This document shows positions 27,556 to 36,219 of a DNA stretch of 41,022 nucleotides, piece by piece; the stretch's first letter is position 1, and each line of letters begins with the position of its first letter. A model generated the notes under the pieces. That model saw only the letters and a program-made list of their open reading frames with translations. It ran no database searches and was not told the origin of the DNA. The stretch covers positions 76,593 through 117,614 of the forward strand of contig DYJT01000004.1 of assembly GCA_020722965.1 (NCBI GenBank), read 5' to 3'. The translations under genes were made by a program, and so were the position numbers. Source of the DNA: Brachyspira murdochii. GTDB lineage: Bacteria > Spirochaetota > JAAYUW01.

Positions 27556-28387
27556 AACAGTAAGTCTAATATTTAAAAATTATTTTATCCCTTTTTTGGA
27601 TATAGCCACGATGACCTTTGTTATCTTTTATATCTATCTATTTATACAGAAAACAAAGGCTGTAGATCTTGCAAAAGGCTTGTTTATAATACTTGTAGTA
27701 TTTTTCATAATGGAAATGATAGGTTTTCCAGTTATTTCGTGGCTTTTTGAAAAATTACTTTATAACATTTTAATTTTAATAATTATCCTTTTCTCACCTG
27801 AAATTAGAGTAATTCTTATGAATGTTGGTAAAGATACATCGAAAATCCTTAGCTCAAAAAAGGATGAAGATGCACTTCAAAAGATAGTATCGAGTATTAT
27901 AAAATTAGCTTCACGAAGAGATGGTGCAATATTTGTTTTCGCGCGTAAGGAAAATCTTTTTGATATTATATCTTCATATGTAACATGGGATGCAGAGGTT
28001 TCCGAGGATGTAATACTTTTTCTTTTTGACAAAAGGTCGATTTTCCACGATGGAGCTATAATAATAGATAAAGACTTTAGAATAAAAGCAATTGCGGCAA
28101 TACTACCTTTGACCGATGCTCCAGTTGATTCTAATATTTTAGAAAAACATATTGGAACCAGACACAGAGCTGGACTTGGAATATCTGAAAAATCAGATGC
28201 TATAGCCGTTGTAGTATCGGAGGAGACAGGACATATTTCTATATTCGATGAGGGGAAGCCTTATTTGAGTATTCCAGTTGAAAATTTTAAGGCAATTCTT
28301 GTAGAGCATCTTTATAGGGAAAAGGAAGAAGAAATAGAAATTGATGAAGAACAAGAAGATGAGGCAAAAAATGAAGATGATAAGTGA
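27542..28387 (+). CDS. cdaA: diadenylate cyclase, membrane form (c-di-AMP synthase)
   Basis: A 281-residue membrane enzyme making cyclic di-AMP from two ATP. Three membrane spans lie within about 12-88. The DAC domain (about 105-255) carries both catalytic motifs: DGA (170-172, in FHDGAI) and RHR (207-209, in GTRHRAG). The C-terminal 25 residues are very acidic (EKEEEIEIDEEQEDE). Start is TTG inside the end of folP, with GAGG nine bases upstream. It is followed by a YbbR-domain gene, the usual regulator partner. The C-terminus overlaps that gene. Confidence 0.94.
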   Translation: MNILKTVSLIFKNYFIPFLDIATMTFVIFYIYLFIQKTKAVDLAKGLFIILVVFFIMEMIGFPVISWLFEKLLYNILILIIILFSPEIRVILMNVGKDTSKILSSKKDEDALQKIVSSIIKLASRRDGAIFVFARKENLFDIISSYVTWDAEVSEDVILFLFDKRSIFHDGAIIIDKDFRIKAIAAILPLTDAPVDSNILEKHIGTRHRAGLGISEKSDAIAVVVSEETGHISIFDEGKPYLSIPVENFKAILVEHLYREKEEEIEIDEEQEDEAKNEDDK

Positions 28388-29330
28388 ATTTATCTCTCGC
28401 TTGTTTAATGATATAAAAGAACATCCTTTGCCATTTTTGATTTCTTTAATTCTTTCAATAATGCTATTTTATTATATCACCAATATTGGTGTTGAAAGTC
28501 TTTTGACGGTTGGTGATTTACACTATAATTTAATGTTAAATGATTTATTCGTTATAAATAAACAGAATATCAAGGTTAAAGTAACATTAAGAGGGAAGCC
28601 ACAAGACTTAAAACTTGTTAACGAAGATATAATAAAGCCTTACTTGAATATTACCGCAAATAAGCCTGGTGATTATACATATAAAGTCAATATAGATCAG
28701 GCTTATTTACCAGAGAATGTCAGAATTGTTAAAATTGATCCCTCAAGTGTCAGTGTATCTTTAGATAAGATTTTTAAAAAAAAGGTTAAACTTGAAGCCA
28801 ATATTGCTGGAAAGCCTCAGACTGGTTATTCTGTATCAAAGGTTTCTTTTACAAAATCGGAATATGTTGTTGTAGAAGGGCCATATTCGATTCTTTCGAA
28901 AGTCGAAAGTGTAAAAACAAATGAAATATCGATAGATGGGATTAATTTCCCTTTGGTATTACCCATAAAACTTGAAAATGAATCATTAAAAATAATTTCT
29001 CCTTCAGATAACCAGGTAATAATTGATATAAAACCATTGAAAATTTTAAAAGTAATAAAAGATATTCCAATTTTATTATCTAATAAAAATAATAAATTCA
29101 ATTATTCCTTATCGCAAAACAAGTTTGAAATAAGTCTTCTTACGACACAAGATCTTGCAGACAAAATATCTTCATCGGATTTTATCTTTGTTATAGATTG
29201 TTCATATTTTCAAAATTACGGGGTTTATACCATTAAGATAATACCTAAATTTATCGATTCAATTACAATAATTTCTACATCTCCAGAATTTGTGGAATTG
29301 ACAATTAATACTATTGAAGTAGTTAATTAA
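28371..29330 (+). CDS. YbbR-domain protein (CdaR-like partner of the diadenylate cyclase)
   Basis: A 319-residue protein with a short cytoplasmic start, one membrane span (about 20-36) and an extracytoplasmic part with about three YbbR-type repeats; each has a strand pair with V-x-V-x-x-x-G-x-P patterns (KVKVTLRGKPQDLK, KVKLEANIAGKPQTGYSVSKV, SKSEYVVVEGPYSIL-like). CdaR proteins bind and tune CdaA. I chose the ATG at 28371 because GAGG lies six bases upstream; it overlaps the cdaA stop. A start at 28341 is possible but lacks a site. Confidence 0.88.
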   Translation: MKMISEFISRLFNDIKEHPLPFLISLILSIMLFYYITNIGVESLLTVGDLHYNLMLNDLFVINKQNIKVKVTLRGKPQDLKLVNEDIIKPYLNITANKPGDYTYKVNIDQAYLPENVRIVKIDPSSVSVSLDKIFKKKVKLEANIAGKPQTGYSVSKVSFTKSEYVVVEGPYSILSKVESVKTNEISIDGINFPLVLPIKLENESLKIISPSDNQVIIDIKPLKILKVIKDIPILLSNKNNKFNYSLSQNKFEISLLTTQDLADKISSSDFIFVIDCSYFQNYGVYTIKIIPKFIDSITIISTSPEFVELTINTIEVVN

Positions 29331-29385
29331 ATTATTAATTAAATCGAGAAATATTAAAAAAGGATAAAAGTTAAAGGAGGTTTAA

Positions 29386-30132
29386 TTGGACCTGATAGTA
29401 CCACTTAGACTCGGTGTAAATATTGACCATTTTGCTACACTTAGAAATGCCAGAAAAGAAGGATTCCCTTCAATCGCACAAGCCGCAACGACCGCAATTT
29501 CTGCTGGTGCTGACATGGTTGTCTGTCATTTAAGAGAAGACAGAAGACATATAAATGAAGAGGACCTTTATATTTTAAAAAAAATTGTAAACAAGGATCT
29601 AGATTTAGAGATGGCACTGAGTGATGATGTCATAAAAATATCATTAGATGTTAAACCAGATAAGGTTACAATAGTACCAGAAAGAAGGGAAGAGGTTACC
29701 ACAGAAGGCGGACTTGATGTTAAAAGACATTTTGATAAATTAAAAGATCTTGTGAATGAATATAAAAAAAGCAAAATAGAAACTTTTTTATTTGTCGAGC
29801 CTGATATTGAGATTATTGAACTATCTGCAAAACTTGGTGTTGATGGTGTTGAACTTCACACAGGAAGATATAGCAGGGCAAAAGGTAAAGATCAGATCCA
29901 TGAATATAAGAGAATAAAGATTGCAAGCGAAAAAGGGAAAGAATCGGGACTTCTTGTTGCAGCAGGGCATGGACTTGATTATCAGAACACACCATTAATA
30001 GTAACAATCCCTGAAATTTTTGAGCTTAATATCGGTTTTTCAATTATCAGTTATTCGTTATTTGTTGGTTTCGAAAATGCGATAAAGCAGATGAGACAGA
30101 TAATGATGATCAATAGATTTTGCAAGCAATAA
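29386..30132 (+). CDS. pdxJ: pyridoxine 5'-phosphate synthase
   Basis: A 248-residue TIM-barrel enzyme making pyridoxine 5'-phosphate from 1-deoxyxylulose 5-phosphate and 3-amino-2-oxopropyl phosphate. Motifs NIDHFATLRNAR (about 13-24), HLREDRRHI, EMALSDD-type strand, VVPERREEVTTEGGLDV, VELHTGRYS and AAGHGLDYQN match PdxJ closely. Start is TTG with a perfect AAAGGAGG five bases upstream. Dxs upstream in the same region makes its substrate DXP, a functional link. Confidence 0.96.
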   Translation: MDLIVPLRLGVNIDHFATLRNARKEGFPSIAQAATTAISAGADMVVCHLREDRRHINEEDLYILKKIVNKDLDLEMALSDDVIKISLDVKPDKVTIVPERREEVTTEGGLDVKRHFDKLKDLVNEYKKSKIETFLFVEPDIEIIELSAKLGVDGVELHTGRYSRAKGKDQIHEYKRIKIASEKGKESGLLVAAGHGLDYQNTPLIVTIPEIFELNIGFSIISYSLFVGFENAIKQMRQIMMINRFCKQ

Positions 30133-30183
30133 GTTGCTATTGACATTATATTTATTTTTGTTAATATCTTATCAGTCTTTAAT

Positions 30184-30254
30184 TGCGGGCTAGTGTAATG
30201 GCAGCACGACAGACTCTGGCTCTGTTTGTGAGGGTTCAAATCCTTCGCCCGCAG
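30184..30254 (+). tRNA. tRNA-Gln (anticodon CUG)
   Basis: The acceptor TGCGGGC (30184-30190) pairs fully with GCCCGCA (30247-30253), followed by discriminator G. The anticodon stem ACAGA/TCTGT encloses loop CTCTGGC with anticodon CTG; the T arm is GAGGG-TTCAAAT-CCTTC with one G-T pair. A 5' U-starting acceptor is typical of bacterial tRNA-Gln. CCA is not encoded. It lies 51 bases after pdxJ. Confidence 0.93.
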
Positions 30255-30525
30255 TTTATTTTTATTTTCCAAATATTTTATTTTCCAACTAGCTGAAAAC
30301 TAATCTATCGGGTTATCGATAAATCTTTATTAAAAGATCTTTATAAAATTTGTTGTAAAATAATTATTTAATTTTTTTTTGTTAAAGCTTAGAAAAAGCT
30401 TAGAAAAGTTTAAGGCTTTTGCTAAAGTTTGCTAAAGATTTATATTGCAAGACATTGAATAAAGCTTCTAAAAATTTGAGGATTTACTAAAGATTTATAG
30501 AAAAATTTTAAAAAGGGGATTTATT

Positions 30526-30843
30526 ATGTTGATTTCCACGACTCCAAACATCGAAGGGAAAAAAATTGTAAAATATCTTGGTATTGTATCTGGCGAGGCT
30601 ATTTTAGGAGCAAATATTTTCAGAGATTTTTTCGCAAATATTACAGATATTATTGGCGGAAGAGCTTCATCTTATGAATCAGAACTTCGAAATGCAAAGG
30701 AAATAGCTATAAATGAGATGACAGCTGATGCATCTTATCTTGGAGCAAATGCCATTGTTGGGGTAGATCTGGATTACGAAACAATAGGTCAGAGCATGCT
30801 TATGGTCAGTGTCAGTGGAACAGCTGTGATTTATGAAGAATAA
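30526..30843 (+). CDS. YbjQ/UPF0145 family protein
   Basis: A 105-residue protein matching the YbjQ family of small pentameric proteins: [31 protein letters not shown], the R-x-x-x-Y-E-x-E-L-x-x-A core, and [16 protein letters not shown]. Function is not established, though heavy-metal binding has been proposed for the fold. GGGG precedes the ATG. The 271-base gap upstream contains repeated AAGCTTAGAAA and CTAAAGATTTATA units but no gene. Confidence 0.92.
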   Translation: MLISTTPNIEGKKIVKYLGIVSGEAILGANIFRDFFANITDIIGGRASSYESELRNAKEIAINEMTADASYLGANAIVGVDLDYETIGQSMLMVSVSGTAVIYEE

Positions 30844-31265
30844 AAAACATAAGATGATCAAAAAATCACCTTACATAAAAATGATTGCCTTTAAGTCCCT
30901 AAAAACAAGATCATGTTGATAGAAAACAAAAATGATATCAGGGCAGAATTTTTGATTTTTCGTTTAACAAAAGTATTTTAATATATTACCTTATATATTA
31001 CCTTAATTATATTGTTAAATTTAGGAATTTGGATATTAGGTTTAAGATTTCAGGCAAATTTTTTATGAATAGAATTTTTATTTTAAGTGTTGGATTTATC
31101 TATACTTTATATACTATTATTTTAATCTTTGTTAGTAAGTCGGCAAGAAAAAGAAAATTACTTTCAAATCAGCAAGAAAATATAAATCCCTTCTAATTTT
31201 ATTCCTTTAAACTCTACAATTAGGTAGCCTTTTGACAATATTTCGAATAAATACTTTTTAATTCT
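30844..31265. other. gene-poor stretch before the phosphatase remnant
   Basis: After the YbjQ gene an imperfect hairpin TAAG-A-TGAT/ATCA-C-CTTA (30850-30873) has no U-run. A 43-codon frame (31065-31196, MNRIFILSVGF... with one hydrophobic segment and a basic tail) is the only open plus-strand frame I noted; it lacks a good ribosome site and is not recognised. Confidence 0.35.
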
Positions 31266-31589
31266 TTACTTTAATGAATCGATTAAATCTCTTGAAACAT
31301 AGAAAGTTTTACCATTATATACATTAATCGTTTTTGTAAAAATCTTTTTCCCATTAAGGAAGAAGTAATCTTTTTGAGCAGGTATTTCGATTTTTGTTGA
31401 ACCTTTAAAATATATCTTTGTTTATTTGGCCAGATCTACTTGAAATAGGCTTGCCATGTAAAGACCTATCTCTGTATTATCTATAACACCTTTTAATGTT
31501 TGATCTTTTGGATGGTAAATAGAATAAGCGATATCATCGCCAACATGGCTATTTGTAGTCCATCCTATAAAGGCTCTTTTACTTAACAT
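31266..31589 (-). pseudogene. alkaline phosphatase C-terminal remnant with stalk-like domain
   Basis: On the minus strand 108 codons read RAFIGWTTNSHVGDDIAY then GVIDNTEIGLYMASLFQVDLAK. This matches the C-terminal active-site region of alkaline phosphatases (G-W-T-T-x-x-H-x-G, where the His is a metal ligand, then G-V-x-D-N-T-x-I). TAA at 31422-31424 interrupts it. The part after the stop, IPAQKDYFFLNGKKIFTK...NGKTFYVSRDLIDSL, resembles a copper-amine-oxidase-N-like stalk domain. The catalytic N-terminal two thirds are missing: upstream codons soon meet a stop. So it is a truncated and nonsense-mutated gene. Confidence 0.75.
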
Positions 31590-31611
31590 AAATTTTCTTT
31601 TTGAAACTGAA

Positions 31612-31691
31612 ATTATAAAAATTTACAAAACAAAATTCATGATATATAAAAATTATTATAAAAATTTACAAAAACAAAAATTCATGATATA
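31612..31691. repeat. 35/37-bp direct repeat beside the cas locus
   Basis: ATTATAAAAATTTACAAAA followed by CAAAATTCATGATATA at 31612-31646 recurs at 31655-31691 with two extra A. The copies are 8 bases apart and lie between the phosphatase remnant and the WYL regulator. No array-like third copy is present. Confidence 0.75.
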
Positions 31692-31805
31692 ATTAATTAA
31701 CTAATTGTTAAATGCTTTATTTTATCTTGTTTACATACTATTATTTATAAAAATATTAATAAAATTTAGGCATGAAAATGTTAGCAAAATTCAGGGAAAA
31801 AATAG

Positions 31806-32782
31806 ATGGCAAATATCGAAAGGATTTTTTATATCAATGATCAAATAGAAAAAGATGGATGTATTACAATTGACAAAATTGCCAGTAAATTTGAAGTTTC
31901 AGAAAGGCAGATCAAAAGAGACATAGAATTCATGAGATATAGGCTCAATGCTCCAATTTTTTATGACAGGAAAAAAAAGATATATTTTTATGATAAGCCA
32001 TATGATAGTTTAAATTTCCACAATGAAAAAACCCTGTTAACATTCATTTTTTTTAAAAATATCATTAAAAATTCAAATTACCTTCCATGTTATTATGAAA
32101 AAATAAACAATATAATTCTGGAAAATTTACCAGAAAAATTGATGGATATAGCCGAGAATTTTATTTTATATAATACCATCGAAAATGAGGAAATTAATCT
32201 TGATTTTATTCGAAAGATAGTTGAAAGCAAAATTAATAATAATCTTATAAATATTGAATATTGCGATATTAAAATAATCAATCAAATAGATATATAAATC
32301 CACTTAAATTGATAAATTATACAGGAAAATGGTATTTAGTCGCATATGATTTACAAACTAATTCTTTAAGGACATTTTTGATTGCCAGAATTTCGAAAAT
32401 GCAAATTTCCGATAAAATTAAAGGAAACAAATATAATTTTGATAAAAAAATTATTGATAAATATATAACAGGTGGTTTTGGGATTTATAATAGTTTAAAA
32501 AGTAAAAAGGCGATTATAAGGTTTTATGGCAAAGTTGCAACTATGGTAAAAAATCAATTCTGGCATAAGGATCAAAAAATTGAAATAAAATGTGATAAAC
32601 AAAATAAAGAATATGTTGAATTTACTATTCCTTATTCTTTGCCAGATGAACTTTTGGGAAAAGTAATTCGCTATTCTGAATATGCCGAGATTATATCTCC
32701 CAAATCTTTAAGAGATTTATGGCTTATTAAAATTGAAAGAATGTATAAAAAATATATTGTAAATGAATCGAAAAAAATTTAA
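31806..32782 (+). pseudogene. WYL-domain transcriptional regulator, frameshifted
   Basis: The first 163 codons give an N-terminal winged helix-turn-helix (about 1-60; ITIDKIASKFEVSERQIKRDI) and the beginning of a WYL domain (NLINIEYCD), then stop at 32297. The other frame continues it exactly: NRYINPLKLINYTGKWYLVAYD, then LRTFLIARI and a C-terminal wing. One extra A in CAAAT near 32283-32287 would join the two into one protein of about 325 residues. WYL regulators commonly sit by defence loci and cas operons and bind ligands through WYL. It is a one-base frameshift: a broken gene, a sequencing error, or a two-part regulator. AGGGA precedes the ATG. Confidence 0.82.
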
Positions 32783-32805
32783 TAAAAATATTTGAAGGGA
32801 CGTTA

Positions 32806-32828
32806 TATGTCATATTGGATATGATATA
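32806..32828. promoter_or_regulatory. dyad upstream of cas6, candidate cas-operon operator
   Basis: TATGTCATAT, spacer TGG, ATATGATATA form a dyad with nine of ten matching pairs (one G/T mismatch). It lies 24 bases after the WYL gene and 29 bases before the cas6 ATG, in the only gap of the cas region. Minus 10-like ATATAG falls at its right edge, so a bound regulator would block transcription. Confidence 0.6.
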
Positions 32829-32857
32829 GTATTAATGAAAGGCTAAGGGGTAAAAAA

Positions 32858-33700
32858 ATGCGTTTTCAATGTAGAATTTATTTTGAAAAGGGGACAGTTT
32901 TACCTTTTAATTATAGGCAATATTTTCTATCACTGATTAAAGAGGCGATAATGAGTTCAGAAGATGGCCAATTTTTCTATGATAGGTATTATACTAAAAA
33001 CAAAGAAAAACCTTTTACATTTTCTGTTTATCTTGCATCTGAAAAAGTTGAAGATGGCTTAAAGTTGAAATATGATAATGTAAATTTTTATTTTTCGACA
33101 CAAAGTTTTGAATTTATATTCAGGGTTTACAATGGACTTAATAATATCAGTAAAAAAATTAAAGACTCTGAAAAAAAAGAAAAAGATTATAAATTTAGTT
33201 TTGGAGAATATAAAGTCATTTCTATTAGGGATTTTTATTATCATGAAGATAAGGATTTTTCAAAAGATGTTTTATCCTTTAAAACTTTATCCCCTTTTCT
33301 AGTAAGAGATCTTTCGGATGGTGATTATTACATTTATCCTGAAAATGTTAATTTTAATCAACAATTAAAATATGCAAAAAAAGTAAATATTGAAGAATTT
33401 GTGAGGGTTTTAAAAATTAGCCTTACTTCATTAATAAAAAATTTTGATTCTAATTTTGATGAAAATAATATAAAAACTCAGGATATTATTGATATTAAAT
33501 TGAAAGATTTAAAACCAAGTCCTATAATTCATGGCTCAAACAATGAAAATAAAAAAGTTTTTAAAATGACTTTTCCTGCATTAAAAGGATTGTTAAATAT
33601 AACCTCAAAACCAGAATATTTGAAATTGATATATGATTTAGGAATCGGCGCGAGAAGGAGTGAAGGTTTTGGGATGCTGGAGGTGGTGGATGAGGTATAA
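32858..33700 (+). CDS. cas6: CRISPR repeat endonuclease Cas6
   Basis: A 280-residue protein of the RAMP class that cuts CRISPR precursor RNA within the repeat and stays on the 3' hairpin or releases crRNA. The C-terminal glycine-rich loop GIGARRSEGFGMLEV (about 265-279) is diagnostic, and the N-terminal FKR-type ferredoxin fold (MRFQCRIYFEKGTVLPFNY) fits. A His about 35-50 residues from the N-terminus, usual in Cas6 active sites, is not obvious, so the catalytic residue is unclear. AAGGGG precedes the ATG. First gene of the operon; it overlaps cas8b1 by 11 bases. Confidence 0.92.
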   Translation: MRFQCRIYFEKGTVLPFNYRQYFLSLIKEAIMSSEDGQFFYDRYYTKNKEKPFTFSVYLASEKVEDGLKLKYDNVNFYFSTQSFEFIFRVYNGLNNISKKIKDSEKKEKDYKFSFGEYKVISIRDFYYHEDKDFSKDVLSFKTLSPFLVRDLSDGDYYIYPENVNFNQQLKYAKKVNIEEFVRVLKISLTSLIKNFDSNFDENNIKTQDIIDIKLKDLKPSPIIHGSNNENKKVFKMTFPALKGLLNITSKPEYLKLIYDLGIGARRSEGFGMLEVVDEV

Positions 33701-35312
33701 AGTCTATACTAGAGATTGGTATTATAACGCCGGTATTATAGGTTTTTTATTTGTATTAAGTGAAGGTGAAAGGGATATTGAACAAATAATTAAAAATTTT
33801 AATAACCAACTAATTATAGATGAAAATTATATTGAATTTGATTCAAGTTTAGTTGAAAATTATTATCAAAAATATGAGAAATTAGCATTTTCTAAGTTTT
33901 TTGATTTAGATAGTTATAGGGAAAGATTGGTTAAATTAATAGAGGAAATAAAAAAATTAGAAAAAAAAGTTCCTCAAAAAATATTAGCCAAATCTGGATT
34001 AGGCGGAAAGGTTGTAAATATTTTTTTTGAAAATTTTCATGGGATGTCTTTAGAAAACCTATTTGAAAAATTTCAGTATAAAGAAAGTATTTTATCGGAA
34101 GTTACTAAAATAAAAGAAAAACTAGATATATATCGAGATGTTGATGAGCTATATAAATTTATTATTGCAAAAAATCCTGAATTTGTGAGTTATTTTCTGG
34201 ATTTGGAGGTTAATAAAAGAATTTGCAATTTCAATAGCATTGAAAATTACATAAGGTGTTTGCGCAATGGTCTTGTTGAAAATGAAAATAATTCCTGTTT
34301 TATATGTCAAAAATATAAAAAAGAGCATGATTTCAGCAATGCCATAACCCAGGTTATAGGTTTCAACAACGATAATGCAAACTGGATTTGGGGATACAAT
34401 ACTTCTAAAGTGAAAATATGTTCTTTGTGTGCTTTAATCTATGCATCTGCTTTACATGGAATGATCTTTTTAAGAAAAAATATACAAGGTGAGTTAAAAT
34501 CACATTTTTACTTTTTAAATAGAAACATAGATATAAAATCTATGTATTCTTCGTCTATTCTCTTTAAAGAAAAAATTTATGACAAAGAAAATCAAAATAA
34601 ACCTTATTATACAATTATAAAAGAAGTAGTAATGGAGTTAATCAGGAATAATGCACAAAACGTATTAGAAAATATTAATTTTGTAACCATAGAGGAAAAT
34701 GAGTTTGGAGGACAAAGCACAAAAGCCTATAATGTTTATAATTTCAATATTACCCCAGAGCTGGCAAAATTCATTCAGATAATACAAACTAACGATATCC
34801 CCAAAGGATATTATATCATAAAAGAACATTATAATGATATCACAGAAGAAATACTGGAAAAGACTTTAAATATGAGCCTTTCGTATGAAGATTTAAATAA
34901 TTACTTTCAATATTATATACAGGAAAAAAGTTTCTATTCGCTATATCGAGTGACCAGCTATATTTTAAAATATCTATTTTATCTTAATGGAGGTAGAAGA
35001 ATGGACTCTATGAAAAAAATAGTGAAGAAAGCTTTTGCAAATGGCTTTGAAATAAGAAAAAAAATTGAGAGTGACAACAAAATCAAAGGCATTGCTTATC
35101 AATTACTGAATGATTTGAAGATTGGAGACAAGAACGCATTTATAGACAAATATTTACGATTATCAATGTCATATCAGACAGAAGTACGGCTGGGTAGTAA
35201 TAATGAACTTACTGATATTGATAATTTTATGCAGTTTGGTTATGCTTTTATCAATGGGATTTTGTCCCAAGAACAATCTGAAAATAACAATATGGAGGCG
35301 AAAAATGACTAA
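33690..35312 (+). CDS. cas8b1: type I-B Cascade large subunit Cas8b1/Cst1 (CXXC-CXXC family)
   Basis: A 540-residue protein matching the Cst1 family by its two zinc-finger pairs, CFIC (203-206 from this start) and CSLC (244-247), which frame about 37 residues in the middle. It is the large Cascade subunit that recognises the PAM and recruits Cas3. I chose the ATG at 33690 because GGAGG is six bases upstream; an in-frame ATG at 33660 lies inside cas6. It overlaps cas6 at its start and cas7 by 8 bases at its end. The family assignment also follows the neighbour order. Confidence 0.88.
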   Translation: MRYKVYTRDWYYNAGIIGFLFVLSEGERDIEQIIKNFNNQLIIDENYIEFDSSLVENYYQKYEKLAFSKFFDLDSYRERLVKLIEEIKKLEKKVPQKILAKSGLGGKVVNIFFENFHGMSLENLFEKFQYKESILSEVTKIKEKLDIYRDVDELYKFIIAKNPEFVSYFLDLEVNKRICNFNSIENYIRCLRNGLVENENNSCFICQKYKKEHDFSNAITQVIGFNNDNANWIWGYNTSKVKICSLCALIYASALHGMIFLRKNIQGELKSHFYFLNRNIDIKSMYSSSILFKEKIYDKENQNKPYYTIIKEVVMELIRNNAQNVLENINFVTIEENEFGGQSTKAYNVYNFNITPELAKFIQIIQTNDIPKGYYIIKEHYNDITEEILEKTLNMSLSYEDLNNYFQYYIQEKSFYSLYRVTSYILKYLFYLNGGRRMDSMKKIVKKAFANGFEIRKKIESDNKIKGIAYQLLNDLKIGDKNAFIDKYLRLSMSYQTEVRLGSNNELTDIDNFMQFGYAFINGILSQEQSENNNMEAKND

Positions 35313-36219
35313 TCATCTAAGTTTAACAGTTATTTTTAATGGAAGTAATTTAAATTACGGTGAAAGTATTGGTATTATTACAGCTCTAAAAAGAATTTCA
35401 TTTAAAGGAAAAAGCTATTCATATATCAGCAGGCAGGCATTACGATATGATGTTGTAAGAATAATGAATGAGGAATTCCAGATACCATTAACAACTGTTG
35501 GTATCGATGGAAAGGTTGTTCAATTTGATGCTAATGCTAAGATTGATAAATATCCTGAAATTGATTTGTTTGGGTATATGAAAACTTCAGGTATAGGTTC
35601 AAGGGGTAAGATAAGAAAAGCAATTGTACGTTTAAGTGATGCGGTTAGCCTTGAGCCATGGAATAATGACATTGATTATGGTAATAATATGGGTCTTTCG
35701 TCAAGAAATCCTAAATTAGATAATATGATTTTTCAAACAGAAATTCACAAATCCTTTTATTCATATACTGTCACTGTTGATTTAGACAAAGTTGGTATAG
35801 ATAATAATGATGATATCAATTTACCAAATGATGAAAAAAAGAAGAGAATAGAAGTTTTATTAGATTCAATAAATATTCTTTATAGAGATATAAAAGGGAG
35901 AAGAGAGGATTTATCACCATTATTTGTAATTGGTGGTATATATGAAAGCGGAAATCCATTCTTTTATAATAAGATTGAGCTTATTTTTGGACGAGATTCA
36001 GTAAAGATTAAACCTGAACCAATAAATGAAACATTGGAAAAAACATATGTAAATAAAACGAAAGTTAAAGATAAAACTTATCTTGGCTATGTAAAAGGTA
36101 TTTTCAGTAATCTTGATGAAATTGCATGTGATAACAATAATAAAATGAATGTAAATGAATTTTTTGCAAAAATAAAAGATCAATTAAATACAATATACCC
36201 AAAAAAGGGGAAAACATGA
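35305..36219 (+). CDS. cas7: type I-B Cascade backbone Cas7 (Cst2/DevR-like)
   Basis: A 304-residue RAMP protein that polymerises along crRNA to form the Cascade backbone. It starts MTNHLSLTVIFNGSNLNYGES and contains the Cst2/DevR pattern FKGKSYSYISRQALRYDVVR and DLFGYMKT. Start at 35305 is fixed by GGAGG six bases upstream; a longer frame from 35203 would lie in cas8b1. It overlaps cas5 by ATGA (36216-36219). Confidence 0.92.
   Translation: MTNHLSLTVIFNGSNLNYGESIGIITALKRISFKGKSYSYISRQALRYDVVRIMNEEFQIPLTTVGIDGKVVQFDANAKIDKYPEIDLFGYMKTSGIGSRGKIRKAIVRLSDAVSLEPWNNDIDYGNNMGLSSRNPKLDNMIFQTEIHKSFYSYTVTVDLDKVGIDNNDDINLPNDEKKKRIEVLLDSINILYRDIKGRREDLSPLFVIGGIYESGNPFFYNKIELIFGRDSVKIKPEPINETLEKTYVNKTKVKDKTYLGYVKGIFSNLDEIACDNNNKMNVNEFFAKIKDQLNTIYPKKGKT

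Noticed and set aside
33108-33302. Alternate-frame small protein inside cas6
   Set aside because: Overlaps a confident gene throughout and has no ribosome site or family resemblance.
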